A stretch of 64,000 bases of DNA from CALMEC01 sp964531025 (GCA_964531025.1 CAZHDY010000002.1:124001-188000); one strand, 5' to 3'. Positions 54,093 to 63,062 are shown, numbered from the stretch's first letter. Notes: generated from the letters alone by a model not told the origin. Made by a program: numbers and translations.

Positions 54093-54430
54093 ATGGATTC
54101 TGACAAACGCTCGCCGCCCATCACGTGCCAGTGGAGGTGGAACACCGACTGCAGCGCATCGGGCCCGTGGTTGGTCGTCACCCGGTAGCCCGAGTCGGTG
54201 AGGCCGTGCTCGGCGGCCAGATCGGCGATGAACACCGGCATGGTGGCCCGCTCGTCCAGGGAGAGATCCGACACCTCCGCCACGCTGGCCACATGTGTCT
54301 CGGGGATGACGAGAAGGTGGACGGGCGCCTTGGGGCTGATGTCGCGGAACGCCAGGAATCCGTCACCGCGCTTCACGATGTCGGCGGGGATGTCGCCCTG
54401 GGCGATCTTGCAGAAGAGGCAGTCGCTCAT
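54089..54430 (-). CDS. HIT-family nucleotide-binding protein (HinT-like)
   Basis: A 113-residue hydrolase acting on nucleoside phosphoramidates or related compounds. CLFCKIAQGDIPAD at the N-terminus has the zinc-type Cys pair, and the catalytic histidine triad reads HLHWHVMGG (HxHxH, with one more His upstream in PVHLLVIPETH). It overlaps mtaB at its start (ATGA) and phoH at its end. Confidence 0.95.
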   Translation of the reverse strand: MSDCLFCKIAQGDIPADIVKRGDGFLAFRDISPKAPVHLLVIPETHVASVAEVSDLSLDERATMPVFIADLAAEHGLTDSGYRVTTNHGPDALQSVFHLHWHVMGGERLSESM

Positions 54431-55671
54431 CGAACGGGTACTCCTTTGAGGTGCTCGCCGACCATACCGGCGACGCTCACCGGGACCAGGTCCCCGGGTC
54501 CGGCGTCGGTGTCCACGGCGTCGAGGACAAAACGGCTGTAGTCGCTTCCATAGCCGGTGAGGGTGCCGTCGTCGAGGCGACGCTCCACCAGCACGGTGTC
54601 CGTCTGGCCCTTCCGCGCGGCCCGGCGGGCGAAGCCGAGACGGTCCGACAGGTCGCGCAGGCTCTGGCTGCGTCGCGCCTTCTCGTCCGGCTCCACGCGG
54701 TCGCCGAGGTCGGCGGCGACGGTACCGGGACGCGGCGAGAACGGGAAGACGTGGATCTTCCCGAAGGCCAGCTCCTCGCACAGCGCGTGCGTGCGGTCGA
54801 AGGCATCCTCGTCCTCGGTCGGAAAGCCGATGATGACGTCGGTGGTGATGTTGACGGTGGGGATCGCCTGACGGGCCCAGTCGACGGCCTGCACATACGC
54901 GTCCATGGTGTAGCTGCGTCCCATCGCGGTGAGGACCCCGTCATCCCCCGACTGGAGCGGGATGTGGAGGTGGTGGGCGACGGTGTCGGTTGCGGCGAGC
55001 GCCTCCACGAAGCGCTCGGTGACGTCGCCGGGCTCGATGGACGAGACCCGCAGCCGCCGCAGGCCGTCCAGGGCGCCGATGCGACGGACGAGGTCGGCCA
55101 GGTCCGCGCCGTCGTCCCCGCGCCAGGTACCGATGTTGATGCCCGTGAGGACCAGTTCCGGGTGCCCCTCGGCGATGCGGCGACGTGCGTCGCGGAGGAT
55201 GGCGTCGATGCTCCGGCTCTCGGCGACCCCACGGGTGCGCGGGATGATGCAGAACGAGCAGTGCTGGTCGCAGCCGTTCTGAACCTTCAGGAAGGCGCGG
55301 GTGCGTCCGGCGGGGCGATCGTCGTCATGACATGCCAGCGTGGACGTCGGGCCTCCCAGACGCTCCACGATCTCGACGGCGGCGCGGTCGGCGGACCGTC
55401 CGACCACCGTGACCGCCTCGCCGAACTGGCCGGCGTTCAGGTTCGCTGCACAGCCGGTGACGAAGGTCCGGCCGATGCGCGCGGCCTGGTTGACCTGCTT
55501 GCGGCTCTTGCGTTCGCTCTCGAGCGTGAGCGCGCAGGTGTTGACCACGTGGACGTCGGCCGCATCACGGGTCGTCTCGACATGCCCGGCGTCGGAGAGT
55601 GCATCGCGGATCAGCATGGCGTCCGCCTGGCTGACCTTGCATCCGAGGAATCGCACGGAGAACGTGGCCAT
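54427..55671 (-). CDS. mtaB: tRNA threonylcarbamoyladenosine (t6A37) methylthiotransferase MtaB
   Basis: A 414-residue radical-SAM methylthiotransferase adding a methylthio group to t6A37 of tRNA. The N-terminal UPF0004 domain has GCKVSQADAM, VNTCALT, and VTGCAA (three cluster cysteines); the radical-SAM CX3CX2C is GCDQHCSFC; a C-terminal TRAM-like region follows. GCKVxQ and the short TRAM favour MtaB over MiaB. It begins the HIT-phoH-ybeY-dgkA-era series. Confidence 0.93.
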   Translation of the reverse strand: MATFSVRFLGCKVSQADAMLIRDALSDAGHVETTRDAADVHVVNTCALTLESERKSRKQVNQAARIGRTFVTGCAANLNAGQFGEAVTVVGRSADRAAVEIVERLGGPTSTLACHDDDRPAGRTRAFLKVQNGCDQHCSFCIIPRTRGVAESRSIDAILRDARRRIAEGHPELVLTGINIGTWRGDDGADLADLVRRIGALDGLRRLRVSSIEPGDVTERFVEALAATDTVAHHLHIPLQSGDDGVLTAMGRSYTMDAYVQAVDWARQAIPTVNITTDVIIGFPTEDEDAFDRTHALCEELAFGKIHVFPFSPRPGTVAADLGDRVEPDEKARRSQSLRDLSDRLGFARRAARKGQTDTVLVERRLDDGTLTGYGSDYSRFVLDAVDTDAGPGDLVPVSVAGMVGEHLKGVPVR

Positions 55672-55800
55672 TCAGCCGCCGTGCCTGTCTGATCGCCCGT
55701 TCATGGATGGACACGGTACCAATGCGGGGCGTGGGTGGATCCGCCGGGAAAGGTCGTACCGAGTGTCGTCGGTCCGCGCCGACGGATGGCGCGACGTACG

Positions 55801-56568
55801 TCAGGCACCGGTCGATCCCTGGATCCCGTCCTCCACGTCGCGACCCCACCGGTACGCCTCGGCGGTGATCGCCGCCGTCACGATGGCCGCCGTCTCGGCG
55901 CGCAGGATGCCCTCACCCAGTCGCGCGAGGGCACATCCCGCCTCGCGTGCCCTGGCTATCTCGTCCTCCGACAGACCGGCATCCGGGCCGATCACCAGGC
56001 GTACGGCGCCGCCGCGCACGTCGCGCAGTGCATCCGTGAGCCCGCTTTCGCCGCGAGGATCGACGACGACAACGCGGAGGTCGTTGCGGTCGATGATCAC
56101 ATCCTCGAACGGAGCGATCCCGTCGATGTCGGGTGCCACGGCGTGACCCGACTGTCGCATGGCCGCCTCGGCCACCCGCAGCATGCGCTCGCGCCGTTTG
56201 GAGAACGCGGTGGCGTCGGGCACGCGCCCGGACCGTTCGGAGCGGAAGACGGTGATGCGCTGGACACCGATCTCGGTGGCCTTCTCGACGGCGGTGTCGA
56301 GCCGTCCCCAGTCGGCGAGGCCGAGTGCGAGCTCGACGGGCGGGCGTGACGGGGCGGGTCGCGGACCGTCGGCCAGCCGCACACGGACCTCGGTGCCGAT
56401 GTCGGCGACCGCCGCGTCCCAGACGTTCCCGTGCTCGTCCAGGATCTCCACGTCGTCCCCGATCCCCCGGCGCACGACACGCGTGAGGTGGTGGGCGTCC
56501 TCTTCGGCGAGGATCACCGTGATACCGGGTGCGCACCCGTGGACGATGTAGCGGAACCGGTGCTTCAT
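55801..56568 (-). CDS. rsmE: 16S rRNA (uracil1498-N3)-methyltransferase RsmE
   Basis: A 255-residue SPOUT methyltransferase. The N-terminal PUA-like domain has HHLTRVVRRGIGDDVEILD; the C-terminal knot has KATEIGVQRITVFRSERS, RVAEAAMRQSGH, LVIGPDAGLSEDEI, and LGEGILRAETA. The ATG overlaps the prmA stop (ATGA). dnaJ-prmA-rsmE is a standard order in Gram-positive bacteria. The 128 bases between it and mtaB separate two transcription units. Confidence 0.95.
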   Translation of the reverse strand: MKHRFRYIVHGCAPGITVILAEEDAHHLTRVVRRGIGDDVEILDEHGNVWDAAVADIGTEVRVRLADGPRPAPSRPPVELALGLADWGRLDTAVEKATEIGVQRITVFRSERSGRVPDATAFSKRRERMLRVAEAAMRQSGHAVAPDIDGIAPFEDVIIDRNDLRVVVVDPRGESGLTDALRDVRGGAVRLVIGPDAGLSEDEIARAREAGCALARLGEGILRAETAAIVTAAITAEAYRWGRDVEDGIQGSTGA

Positions 56569-57416
56569 TCGCGCGTCAGGAGGACGGCGGCCCAGCCATC
56601 GGCGGCCACGACGCGATCGATCCGCATGCCGAGAGCGGCCCACGTCTCGGTGGCGCTGGCGATATCCGCCTCGACGAAACCGGAGAGGATGGCGACCCGA
56701 GGAGTCGTGGCCAGGCGACCGGCGACCTCGCGCACATGCATTCGTGTGATGTTGGCGAGAACGATGTCGGCGGCCGGAAGCGCGGCGGTGGTGGCATCGA
56801 CCGTCGCTGTCGTAATGGCGACGTCGTTCGCCGCCGCGTTGCGTTCGGTGGCCTCGACGGCCAGAGGGTCGTAGTCGACGGCTGACACCGGGTCGTGTCC
56901 CAGCTTCCGCGCCGCGATGGCCAGCACCCCGGAGCCGCAACCCACGTCCAGCACGGCGCCGGCGGGGATGTCGATGAGGAGCTGCAGGCAGCCTCGCGTG
57001 GTGGCGTGCTGTCCGGTCCCGAACGCCATGCCGGGGTCGATGACGACCTCGGGGATGTCGTCGCGCGCGGGCTCCCAGGGCGGACGGAGGCGGACACGCC
57101 CCTCGATCTCGACCGGGACGTGGATGCGGCGCATGGCGTCGCGCCAGTCGTCGTCCTGAGGTGCCGCGTCGATGGCCACGGCGAGGTCGGCGGCGCCGAA
57201 GCGTTCGGTGATGGTCGCGACGGCCACGTCACGGTGACGGGTCGGCACCCAGACCGCGATGTGGAGCGCGTCATCCTGACGAGACTCCGACCACCCGGTG
57301 TCGGTCACGTCGTCCACCAGCGCACGGGCGATCTCGACCGCGTCCGCCGGGACCGTGAGCGTCAGGCGGGTGAGATCAGCGGAATCGGTTTCTGAGGCGA
57401 CCGAAAAGCCCGTCAC
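56565..57416 (-). CDS. prmA: Ribosomal protein L11 methyltransferase PrmA
   Basis: A 283-residue SAM-dependent methyltransferase. VVIDPGMAFGTGQHATTRGCL is the family hallmark and VLDVGCGSGVLAIAARKLG is the SAM-binding motif I. The N-terminal substrate-recognition part is present but diverged. The motif IV region reads ANITRMHV rather than the more usual ANILAxPL. The GTG start overlaps the dnaJ end by 41 bases; no later in-frame start was evident. Confidence 0.9.
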   Translation of the reverse strand: MTGFSVASETDSADLTRLTLTVPADAVEIARALVDDVTDTGWSESRQDDALHIAVWVPTRHRDVAVATITERFGAADLAVAIDAAPQDDDWRDAMRRIHVPVEIEGRVRLRPPWEPARDDIPEVVIDPGMAFGTGQHATTRGCLQLLIDIPAGAVLDVGCGSGVLAIAARKLGHDPVSAVDYDPLAVEATERNAAANDVAITTATVDATTAALPAADIVLANITRMHVREVAGRLATTPRVAILSGFVEADIASATETWAALGMRIDRVVAADGWAAVLLTRE

Positions 57417-58494
57417 CGGATTCCTTCGATTCGACGTGCTCGTCGAGACCGGCCAGGAACTCCTTGCCCTCGCGGCTCGTGACCGCGGGAATGTCGACGT
57501 CGATCACCACGCGGTGGTTCCCGCGACGCCGTCCCTGGACCTGCGGGAAACCCTTCCCCTTGATCACCGTCTCGGACAGTGGCTGGACGCCCGCATCGAC
57601 GGTGATCTCCTCCTCCCCGTCCACCGTGGGAACGGTGACCGTGGTGCCGGTCATGGCCTCGACCACCGAGATACGGACGTGCGAGACGATGTCCATCTCG
57701 TCGCGGTGGAAGCGCTCGTCCTCGGCCACCGACACCTCGATGTAGAGGTCCCCGGCCGGTGCGCCGGGATCACCGGCGTGTCCCCTGCCGGGCATGCGGA
57801 TGCGCTGACCGTCGGCGATGCCCGCCGGGATGTCGAGCTCGATGTCCTGTCGCATCATGCGTCGTCCGATGCCGCGGCAGTCCGAGCACGGCTTCTCGGG
57901 CACACGCCCGGCGCCGTTGCAGGTGGGGCACACGCGGCGGCGCACGATCTGGCCGAGCGCGCTTCGCATGACCTCCTGGACCTGCCCCTGTCCCCCGCAC
58001 ATCTCGCAGGTGGAGACGCTGCTTCCCGGCGCGGCGCCGGTCGCCTCGCATGTGTCGCAGAGAGAGACGAGGTTGGCCTCGACGGTTCGGGTGACGCCCT
58101 GGGCCGACTCCACGAAGCTGATCTCGAGACCGACCAGGTGGTCGTCGCCGGGCTGGCGCGATGGGCCGCCTCCGCCACCGAAGATGTCGCCGTTGAAGAG
58201 GCTCGAGAAGATGTCCTGGAAGGAGCCGAAGCCCCCCATCGGATCGCCGCCGCCTCCGCCGCCGTTGAGCCCGGCGTGTCCGAAGCGGTCGTACATCTGA
58301 CGCCGCTCGGGGTCCGAGAGGACCTCGTAGGCCTCGGCGATTGCCTTGAAGCGCTCCTCCGCACCGGCGTCCCCGGGGTTCATATCCGGGTGGTTCTCTC
58401 GAGCAAGGCGGCGGAAGGCCTTCTTGATCTGTGCGTCGTCGGCGTCACGGGAGACACCGAGGAGATCGTAGAAATCCTGGCTGGCGGTCGACAC
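57376..58494 (-). CDS. dnaJ: Chaperone DnaJ
   Basis: A 372-residue type I Hsp40. The J domain has QDFYDLLGVSRDADDAQIKKAF and the HPD triad in ENHPDMNPGD. A Gly/Phe-rich linker follows (NGGGGGGDPMGGFGSFQDIF), then four CxxCxGxG-type zinc repeats (CDTCEATGA, CEMCGGQGQ, CPTCNGAGR, CSDCRGIGR) and the C-terminal substrate-binding domain. The start is a GTG giving VSTASQDFYDLLG. hrcA lies upstream on the same strand, but grpE and dnaK are not between them; a RAYT gene is. Confidence 0.94.
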   Translation of the reverse strand: MSTASQDFYDLLGVSRDADDAQIKKAFRRLARENHPDMNPGDAGAEERFKAIAEAYEVLSDPERRQMYDRFGHAGLNGGGGGGDPMGGFGSFQDIFSSLFNGDIFGGGGGPSRQPGDDHLVGLEISFVESAQGVTRTVEANLVSLCDTCEATGAAPGSSVSTCEMCGGQGQVQEVMRSALGQIVRRRVCPTCNGAGRVPEKPCSDCRGIGRRMMRQDIELDIPAGIADGQRIRMPGRGHAGDPGAPAGDLYIEVSVAEDERFHRDEMDIVSHVRISVVEAMTGTTVTVPTVDGEEEITVDAGVQPLSETVIKGKGFPQVQGRRRGNHRVVIDVDIPAVTSREGKEFLAGLDEHVESKESGDGLFGRLRNRFR

Positions 58495-58562
58495 GACCAC
58501 CGAGGATAGCAACGAACTGTGGGAACGCCCGCCTTTCCCTCGTCGACGCACCGCCTGTCGTC

Positions 58563-58681
58563 CTCGGTGCCAGGCACCCGACGCGACATCTTCCGATCAC
58601 GAAGGCATGATCATGCTGCAATTCACCTCATTCGGCGCATTCCACGAGGCCGGCCTGTCGCTGTTGGTGCCTGGCACCGAG
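58563..58681. repeat. Inverted REP pair (REPIN-like) beside the RAYT gene
   Basis: Two 13-base palindromes, GGTGCCAGGCACC (58566-58578) and GGTGCCTGGCACC (58666-58678), on opposite strands; both extend to CACCGAG on the outer or inner side consistent with inverted orientation. They are 88 bases apart. CTGCAATTC lies midway (58616-58624). The element is between dnaJ and the RAYT gene. Confidence 0.85.
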
Positions 58682-58806
58682 AGAGACACGTCCCTGAGGA
58701 GGACAGCACGAGAATCCCGCAATTTGCGGTAGCCACTCCGCCGCTGAGGGGGTGGAAACGATCCCGTCAGCCCTTGTCCTAGTGACGGCACAGACAAGGA
58801 GGAAGC

Positions 58807-59517
58807 ATGGGACGGGCACCCCGACCTCAGGGAGAGGATCTGACGTACCACGTAACGGCCCGGGGCAACAACCGGAGCAGCATCTTCGAGGACGAGCGCG
58901 ACAGGTTCACGTTCCTCCGCCTGCTCGAAGACACCCGTCGCCGTCGCTGCTGGCGCGTCCATGCCTGGTGTCTCATGGGGAACCACATCCATGTTCTCGT
59001 CACCACCAAAGGCCCCGACATCTCCGCCGGTGTCCGCGACGTTCTCGGTGGATACGCACGGCGGTACAACAGCCACCACGAGAGATCTGGACACCTCTTC
59101 GGTCGGCGATTCGGCTCGGTACTGGTGACGTCGGACGAGCAGTTCCTGACGACGGTCCGCTACATCAATCGGAACCCCGTAGCGGCGGAACTCGTTGCTG
59201 CCTCCGATGACTACCCGTGGAGCGGATACGCGTTACGGAGATCGCCGCGTCCCCCGATCCTGCTCGACGAGATGGTTCTCAGAATGCTCCATCCGGTGGT
59301 GTCAACGGCAGACCGCCTGCTGTGCGAACTTGTCGACGGCGAACAGAGGCCCGGCGGAGCGTCTGCACCTCAACCGGCGATCATCACCCTGGTCCAGGTG
59401 ATGGGCGAGCGCGCCGCCACGCGAGCAGCTGCCCGACTGGGCTACCGGCGGCGCGAGATCGCGACGGTACTCGGACGTTCACTGCGCACCGTCGACAGGT
59501 ACCTACAGCGGGTCTGA
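58807..59517 (+). mobile_element. REP-associated tyrosine transposase (RAYT)
   Basis: A 236-residue HUH/Y1-type transposase. It has the N-terminal YHVTARGNNRSSIFEDERD, the metal-binding HUH motif in MGNHIHVLV (residues 57-65), and GGYARRYN (Tyr83/Tyr87, the likely nucleophile) before SGHLFGRRFGS, then YINRNPVAA. A C-terminal extension (about 175-236) has a helix-turn-helix with GYRRREIATVLGRSLRTVDRYL. AAGGAGG lies four bases before the ATG. RAYTs recognise REP palindromes and are domesticated rather than fully mobile; this one faces a REP pair 125 bases upstream. It is on the opposite strand from its chaperone neighbours. Confidence 0.9.
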
Positions 59518-59539
59518 ACGGCACCGCGCCAGTAGACCT

Positions 59540-60202
59540 TCAGTCCCTCAGGTCGTCGATCTCCTCGTCATCGTCGTCCAGATGCGTGGCCAGGTTCGTC
59601 CGAGCCGACTCGATCAGCCGGTAGGCGTCCTCAAGCGTGTTGGACTCCAACAGGAACCGGCAGAGACTGCGGGCGTCCCGGGCTGCCAGGTGATCCACGG
59701 CCCCCTCCAGCACCCAGAACGGCGCCGACTCGAGATCCTGGCGCAGCAACTCGACCGCCTGATGCCCGCATTCCAGCGTGTAGGTCGCGATGGCGTACTG
59801 ACTGGAGTTCGGCCGGTCCGCCGGCGGCTGCCACGGCACCAGCGGCCCGCTGCGCAGGCCCTCCGGTTCGATGACCTCGGCCGCGAGCTCGATGTCACGC
59901 CACGTGAGATCCACCGGCACGCGCAGATCGAACAGGAGGCTCTCCGCCTCGTCAGGACGATCGGCGGCACTGGCGAGAACCGCCGCCACCCAGTGCGCCT
60001 CGGCGTACGACAGACCCGTGAAGAGCTTCGCCTCATCCGCCTGGGGATAGAGCTGGGACTCCGGCTTGCTGGTGATGCCGACCGCGTACTCCTGCGGGCC
60101 GATGGCGCCCGCCTCCGTCTTCGCCAGCACCCGCACCGCCGCCGCGGCACCCGACCGGAGCGGACGCCGCCAGACCTCGAGAACCTCGAACCGATCGTCT
60201 AT
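59540..60202 (-). CDS. Unknown protein coupled to hrcA, apparent ATA start
   Basis: A 220-residue protein with no family I recognise. Helical pairs such as SYAEAHWVAAVLASAADRPDE and ARDARSLCRFLLESN suggest a repeat-like helical fold, and the C-terminal tail is very acidic (DDDDEEIDD). Read from the ATA that overlaps the hrcA stop (ATAG), it begins M(I)DDRFEVLEVWRRPLRSG, with GGAGG seven bases upstream. The first in-frame GTG is at 60136 and lacks a Shine-Dalgarno. It occupies the place after hrcA where grpE is often found, but it does not resemble GrpE. Confidence 0.65.
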   Translation of the reverse strand: MDDRFEVLEVWRRPLRSGAAAAVRVLAKTEAGAIGPQEYAVGITSKPESQLYPQADEAKLFTGLSYAEAHWVAAVLASAADRPDEAESLLFDLRVPVDLTWRDIELAAEVIEPEGLRSGPLVPWQPPADRPNSSQYAIATYTLECGHQAVELLRQDLESAPFWVLEGAVDHLAARDARSLCRFLLESNTLEDAYRLIESARTNLATHLDDDDEEIDDLRD

Positions 60203-61245
60203 TCGTAGACCTCCTCCACATAGGCGGACAGTGCCCGCGCCGCCTCCTTGACCGTGGCGATGGCCAGACGGTAGTCCATCCGGGTCGGGCCGATGAGCGA
60301 AACCGCACCCAGGTTGCGCCGGGTCGAGCCGTAGGTGGCCGCAACGAGCGACACACCCTCCAGGTCCGGCACCGTGACCTCATCGCCGATCCGCAGGAAG
60401 ACGTCGCTCCCGCCGAGAGCTCCCCGCAACAGATGCAGAAGCGAATACCGCTCCTCCAGTGCACGCATGATGGATCCCATCTCGAGGAGGTCCTGCGAAT
60501 GCAGGCGTTCCAGGAAGCGGGCCTGCCCTCCGATGTAGATCGTCCCGCCCTCGTCCTCGTCCGCCATCTCGGTCAGTGCGACCCCGATGGCCGAGATGAA
60601 GGCGCGCTCGCTGGGTGCCAGAGAGGGCTCGTCCAAACGGGCCGCGAGACCGCGCGCCCCCGGCGACAGGCCTCCCGCCTGCTCGTTCAGGAAGTCGGAC
60701 GCCCAGTCGGCCAACTTGGGATCGACCGGACGATCGAACGCGAACATCCGCTTGGTCACCGATCCCGTCGACGTGATGACGACGACCATGACCAGCTGCG
60801 GCTGAAGGACGAGGACCTCGACGCGCCGGATGGTGGTCGACTGGGCCGGAGGGGCGCTGACCACCCCGAGCATGTCGGTGATCTGCGCGATGGCGTCGGC
60901 GGTCCTCCGCATGGCCTGATCGAGCTCCCGGCGGATCTCGTCCAGCTCAAGAGCCTTCTGCACCGCGGTCGGCGCGGGTACGACCTCACCGCGCGGAACG
61001 AGGTGATCGACGTAGTACCGGTAGCCCGCATCGGTGGGAACCCGGCCGGCCGACGTGTGGGGATGCCCCAGAAGGCCGACCTGCTCCAGGCGCGCGAGCT
61101 CGGACCGGATCGTGGACGACGCGTAGTCCATGCCGTGCCGCCCGGCGATGTGCTTGCTGCCGACCGGCGTACTGGTGTCGACGTACTGCTCGATAACGAT
61201 GCGGAGGATGGCCTCCTGCCGGGATGTCAGTTCGGTTTCGCGCAC
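60199..61245 (-). CDS. hrcA: Heat-inducible transcription repressor HrcA
   Basis: Represses chaperone genes by binding CIRCE elements. The 348-residue protein has the N-terminal winged helix (LTSRQEAILRIVIEQYVDTSTPVGSKHIAG, STIRSELARLEQVGLL, HTSAGRVPTDAGYRYYVD) and the C-terminal dimer/GAF-like core ending in GPTRMDYRLAIATVKEAARALS, matching the family's IGPxRMxY motif. I saw no CIRCE repeat (TTAGCACTC-N9-GAGTGCTAA) upstream of it or of dnaJ. Confidence 0.95.
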   Translation of the reverse strand: MRETELTSRQEAILRIVIEQYVDTSTPVGSKHIAGRHGMDYASSTIRSELARLEQVGLLGHPHTSAGRVPTDAGYRYYVDHLVPRGEVVPAPTAVQKALELDEIRRELDQAMRRTADAIAQITDMLGVVSAPPAQSTTIRRVEVLVLQPQLVMVVVITSTGSVTKRMFAFDRPVDPKLADWASDFLNEQAGGLSPGARGLAARLDEPSLAPSERAFISAIGVALTEMADEDEGGTIYIGGQARFLERLHSQDLLEMGSIMRALEERYSLLHLLRGALGGSDVFLRIGDEVTVPDLEGVSLVAATYGSTRRNLGAVSLIGPTRMDYRLAIATVKEAARALSAYVEEVYE

Positions 61246-61458
61246 GTGTCCATTTCATCACAACCGGCGGCGGGCACACGCGCACCACATCCGATTGACG
61301 TACCACCGATGAGTTCGACGGTCCGCCCAGGTCTAGAATTCCGCCGCTTCGATGGACGGCCACATGGCCACGCATCGATGACCGGGATCTCAGACGACCT
61401 GAAGGACCGACATGGAACATCACCCCACGCAGCGCGCCACCCGAAAGGAGGACGCGAT

Positions 61459-62256
61459 ATGAGTGCCATCCAGGCACGAGGGCTCATCAAGACGTTCGCG
61501 GACCGCACCCAGACCGTGGAGGCCGTCCGAGGCGTCGACATCGACGTTGCCGACGGCGAGATCTTCGCCTTCCTCGGACCGAACGGTGCCGGCAAGTCGA
61601 CGACCGTACGGATGCTCACCACCCTCACCACCATCAGCGGGGGTTCGGCCACCGTCGGCGGACTCGACGTCGCAACCGACCCGGACGGCGTGCGACGCAT
61701 CATCGGTGTGGCGCTACAGGAGGCGGGACTGGATCCTCGCCAGACGGCCCGCGAGCTGCTCGTATTGCAGGGACGTCTGTTCAACATGCCGAGAGCGACC
61801 GTCGAGGCGCGGACGGACGAACTTCTCCGGCTCGTGGAGCTGGACGACGTCGCCGATCGCCGGGTGAAGGGGTTCTCGGGTGGCATGAAGCGCCGTCTGG
61901 ACCTGGCATGTGCGCTGGTCCACGAACCGAAGATCCTCTTTCTGGACGAGCCGACCACCGGACTGGACCCGGCGAGTCGCATCACCATCTGGGACGAGGT
62001 CCAGCGCATCCGCAAGCAGGGCATCACGGTGTTCCTCACCACCCAGTACCTGGAGGAGGCGGATCAGCTGTGCGACCGGCTCGCCATCATCAACGACGGC
62101 CTCATCGTGCGTGAAGGCACACCGGCATCGCTGAAGGCCGAGCTCAAGAGTCGCCTCAACCTCAGCCAGGATCCGACGCTCGACGACGTGTTCCTCGACG
62201 TCACCGGCAAGACGCGGACCCGCTCAGCGGGCGAGGTCCGGGAGGTGACGGCATGA
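61459..62256 (+). CDS. ABC-2 transporter ATPase (DrrA-like)
   Basis: A 265-residue ATPase of the daunorubicin-resistance type. Walker A GPNGAGKSTT, Q-loop GVALQEAGLD, signature FSGGMKRRLDLA, Walker B ILFLDEPTTGLDP and the H-loop region TTQYLEEA are clear. The ATG has AAAGGAGG at good distance upstream. Its stop overlaps the permease gene, so they form a two-gene exporter. Substrate unknown; lipids or drugs are typical for the family. Confidence 0.94.
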   Translation: MSAIQARGLIKTFADRTQTVEAVRGVDIDVADGEIFAFLGPNGAGKSTTVRMLTTLTTISGGSATVGGLDVATDPDGVRRIIGVALQEAGLDPRQTARELLVLQGRLFNMPRATVEARTDELLRLVELDDVADRRVKGFSGGMKRRLDLACALVHEPKILFLDEPTTGLDPASRITIWDEVQRIRKQGITVFLTTQYLEEADQLCDRLAIINDGLIVREGTPASLKAELKSRLNLSQDPTLDDVFLDVTGKTRTRSAGEVREVTA

Positions 62257-63014
62257 GCGCCATGGTCGCACTCGCACAACGCTCGGTGCGGGAGGCGCTC
62301 CGGTCGCCGGACGCCCTTCTCCCGATGCTCTTCATCCCACTGTTCTTCCTCGTGGTGAACGTGGGCCAGGCCGCACGAATCTTCCCGTCCGAATCCACCG
62401 AGTTCCTGCACGGGCAGAGCTACGGCGCGTTTCAGCTGCCGGCATCCATCCTCCTGGCCGCGTCGTTCGGGTCGGCGGCGCTCTATCTGGTGGAGGAGAT
62501 CGAGGGCGGCTACTTCGACAAGCTGCGGGCCACACCGGCCGCGCGTACGAGCATCATCTTCGGACGTCTGCTGGCCGAGGCGCTCAAGACGGTGGTGCTG
62601 ACGATCGTGATGGTGGTGATCGCCTGGATCTTCTTCGACATCACCGTTGCATCGGGTCCGGTCGGGTTCATCATCCTCCTCGTTCTGGCGGCCGGCTGGG
62701 CGGTCGCGTTCTCCGGCCTCATGCAGCTGATCGCACTCAAGACCCGCAGTGCCGCGGCCACCAACGCGGGAAGCATGGTGTTCTTCCCGCTCCTCTTCCT
62801 CACCCCCAACTTCGTGCCCCGCGACCTGCTCACGCGGCCCATGGAGATCGCGGCCACGTTCAACCCGGTCACCTACCTCATGGAGGCGATGCGGTCGCTG
62901 ATCCTCGTCGACCACCTGGAGTGGGCGACCCTGGGGAAGGGGTTCGCCGTCGTCGCCGGAGGACTGCTGCTCATGATCGCCATCAGCGTGCGCATGATCC
63001 GCCGCTACGACTGA
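62253..63014 (+). CDS. ABC-2 type permease
   Basis: A 253-residue membrane protein with six hydrophobic segments. It resembles DrrB-type permeases: PDALLPMLFIPLFFLVVNVGQ near the N-terminus, LVEEIEGGYFDKLRATPAARTSI in the loop after helix 2, and FNPVTYLMEAMRSLIL before the last helix. Translation is coupled to the ATPase by the ATGA overlap. It converges on hemW with a hairpin between. Confidence 0.93.
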   Translation: MSAMVALAQRSVREALRSPDALLPMLFIPLFFLVVNVGQAARIFPSESTEFLHGQSYGAFQLPASILLAASFGSAALYLVEEIEGGYFDKLRATPAARTSIIFGRLLAEALKTVVLTIVMVVIAWIFFDITVASGPVGFIILLVLAAGWAVAFSGLMQLIALKTRSAAATNAGSMVFFPLLFLTPNFVPRDLLTRPMEIAATFNPVTYLMEAMRSLILVDHLEWATLGKGFAVVAGGLLLMIAISVRMIRRYD

Positions 63015-63024
63015 CGATCTGCAC

Positions 63025-63052
63025 CCGGCTGCCCGGTGTGTCACGGGCAGCC
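63025..63052. terminator. Hairpin between the convergent permease and hemW genes
   Basis: A perfect 10-bp stem CGGCTGCCCG / CGGGCAGCCG with an 8-base loop, 10 bases from either stop codon, suited to end transcription from both sides. Confidence 0.8.
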
Positions 63053-63062
63053 GAGCACCCTG

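Noticed and set aside
61246..61458. Possible CIRCE element upstream of hrcA
   Set aside because: No TTAGCACTC / GAGTGCTAA pair with nine-base spacing could be found here or upstream of dnaJ.
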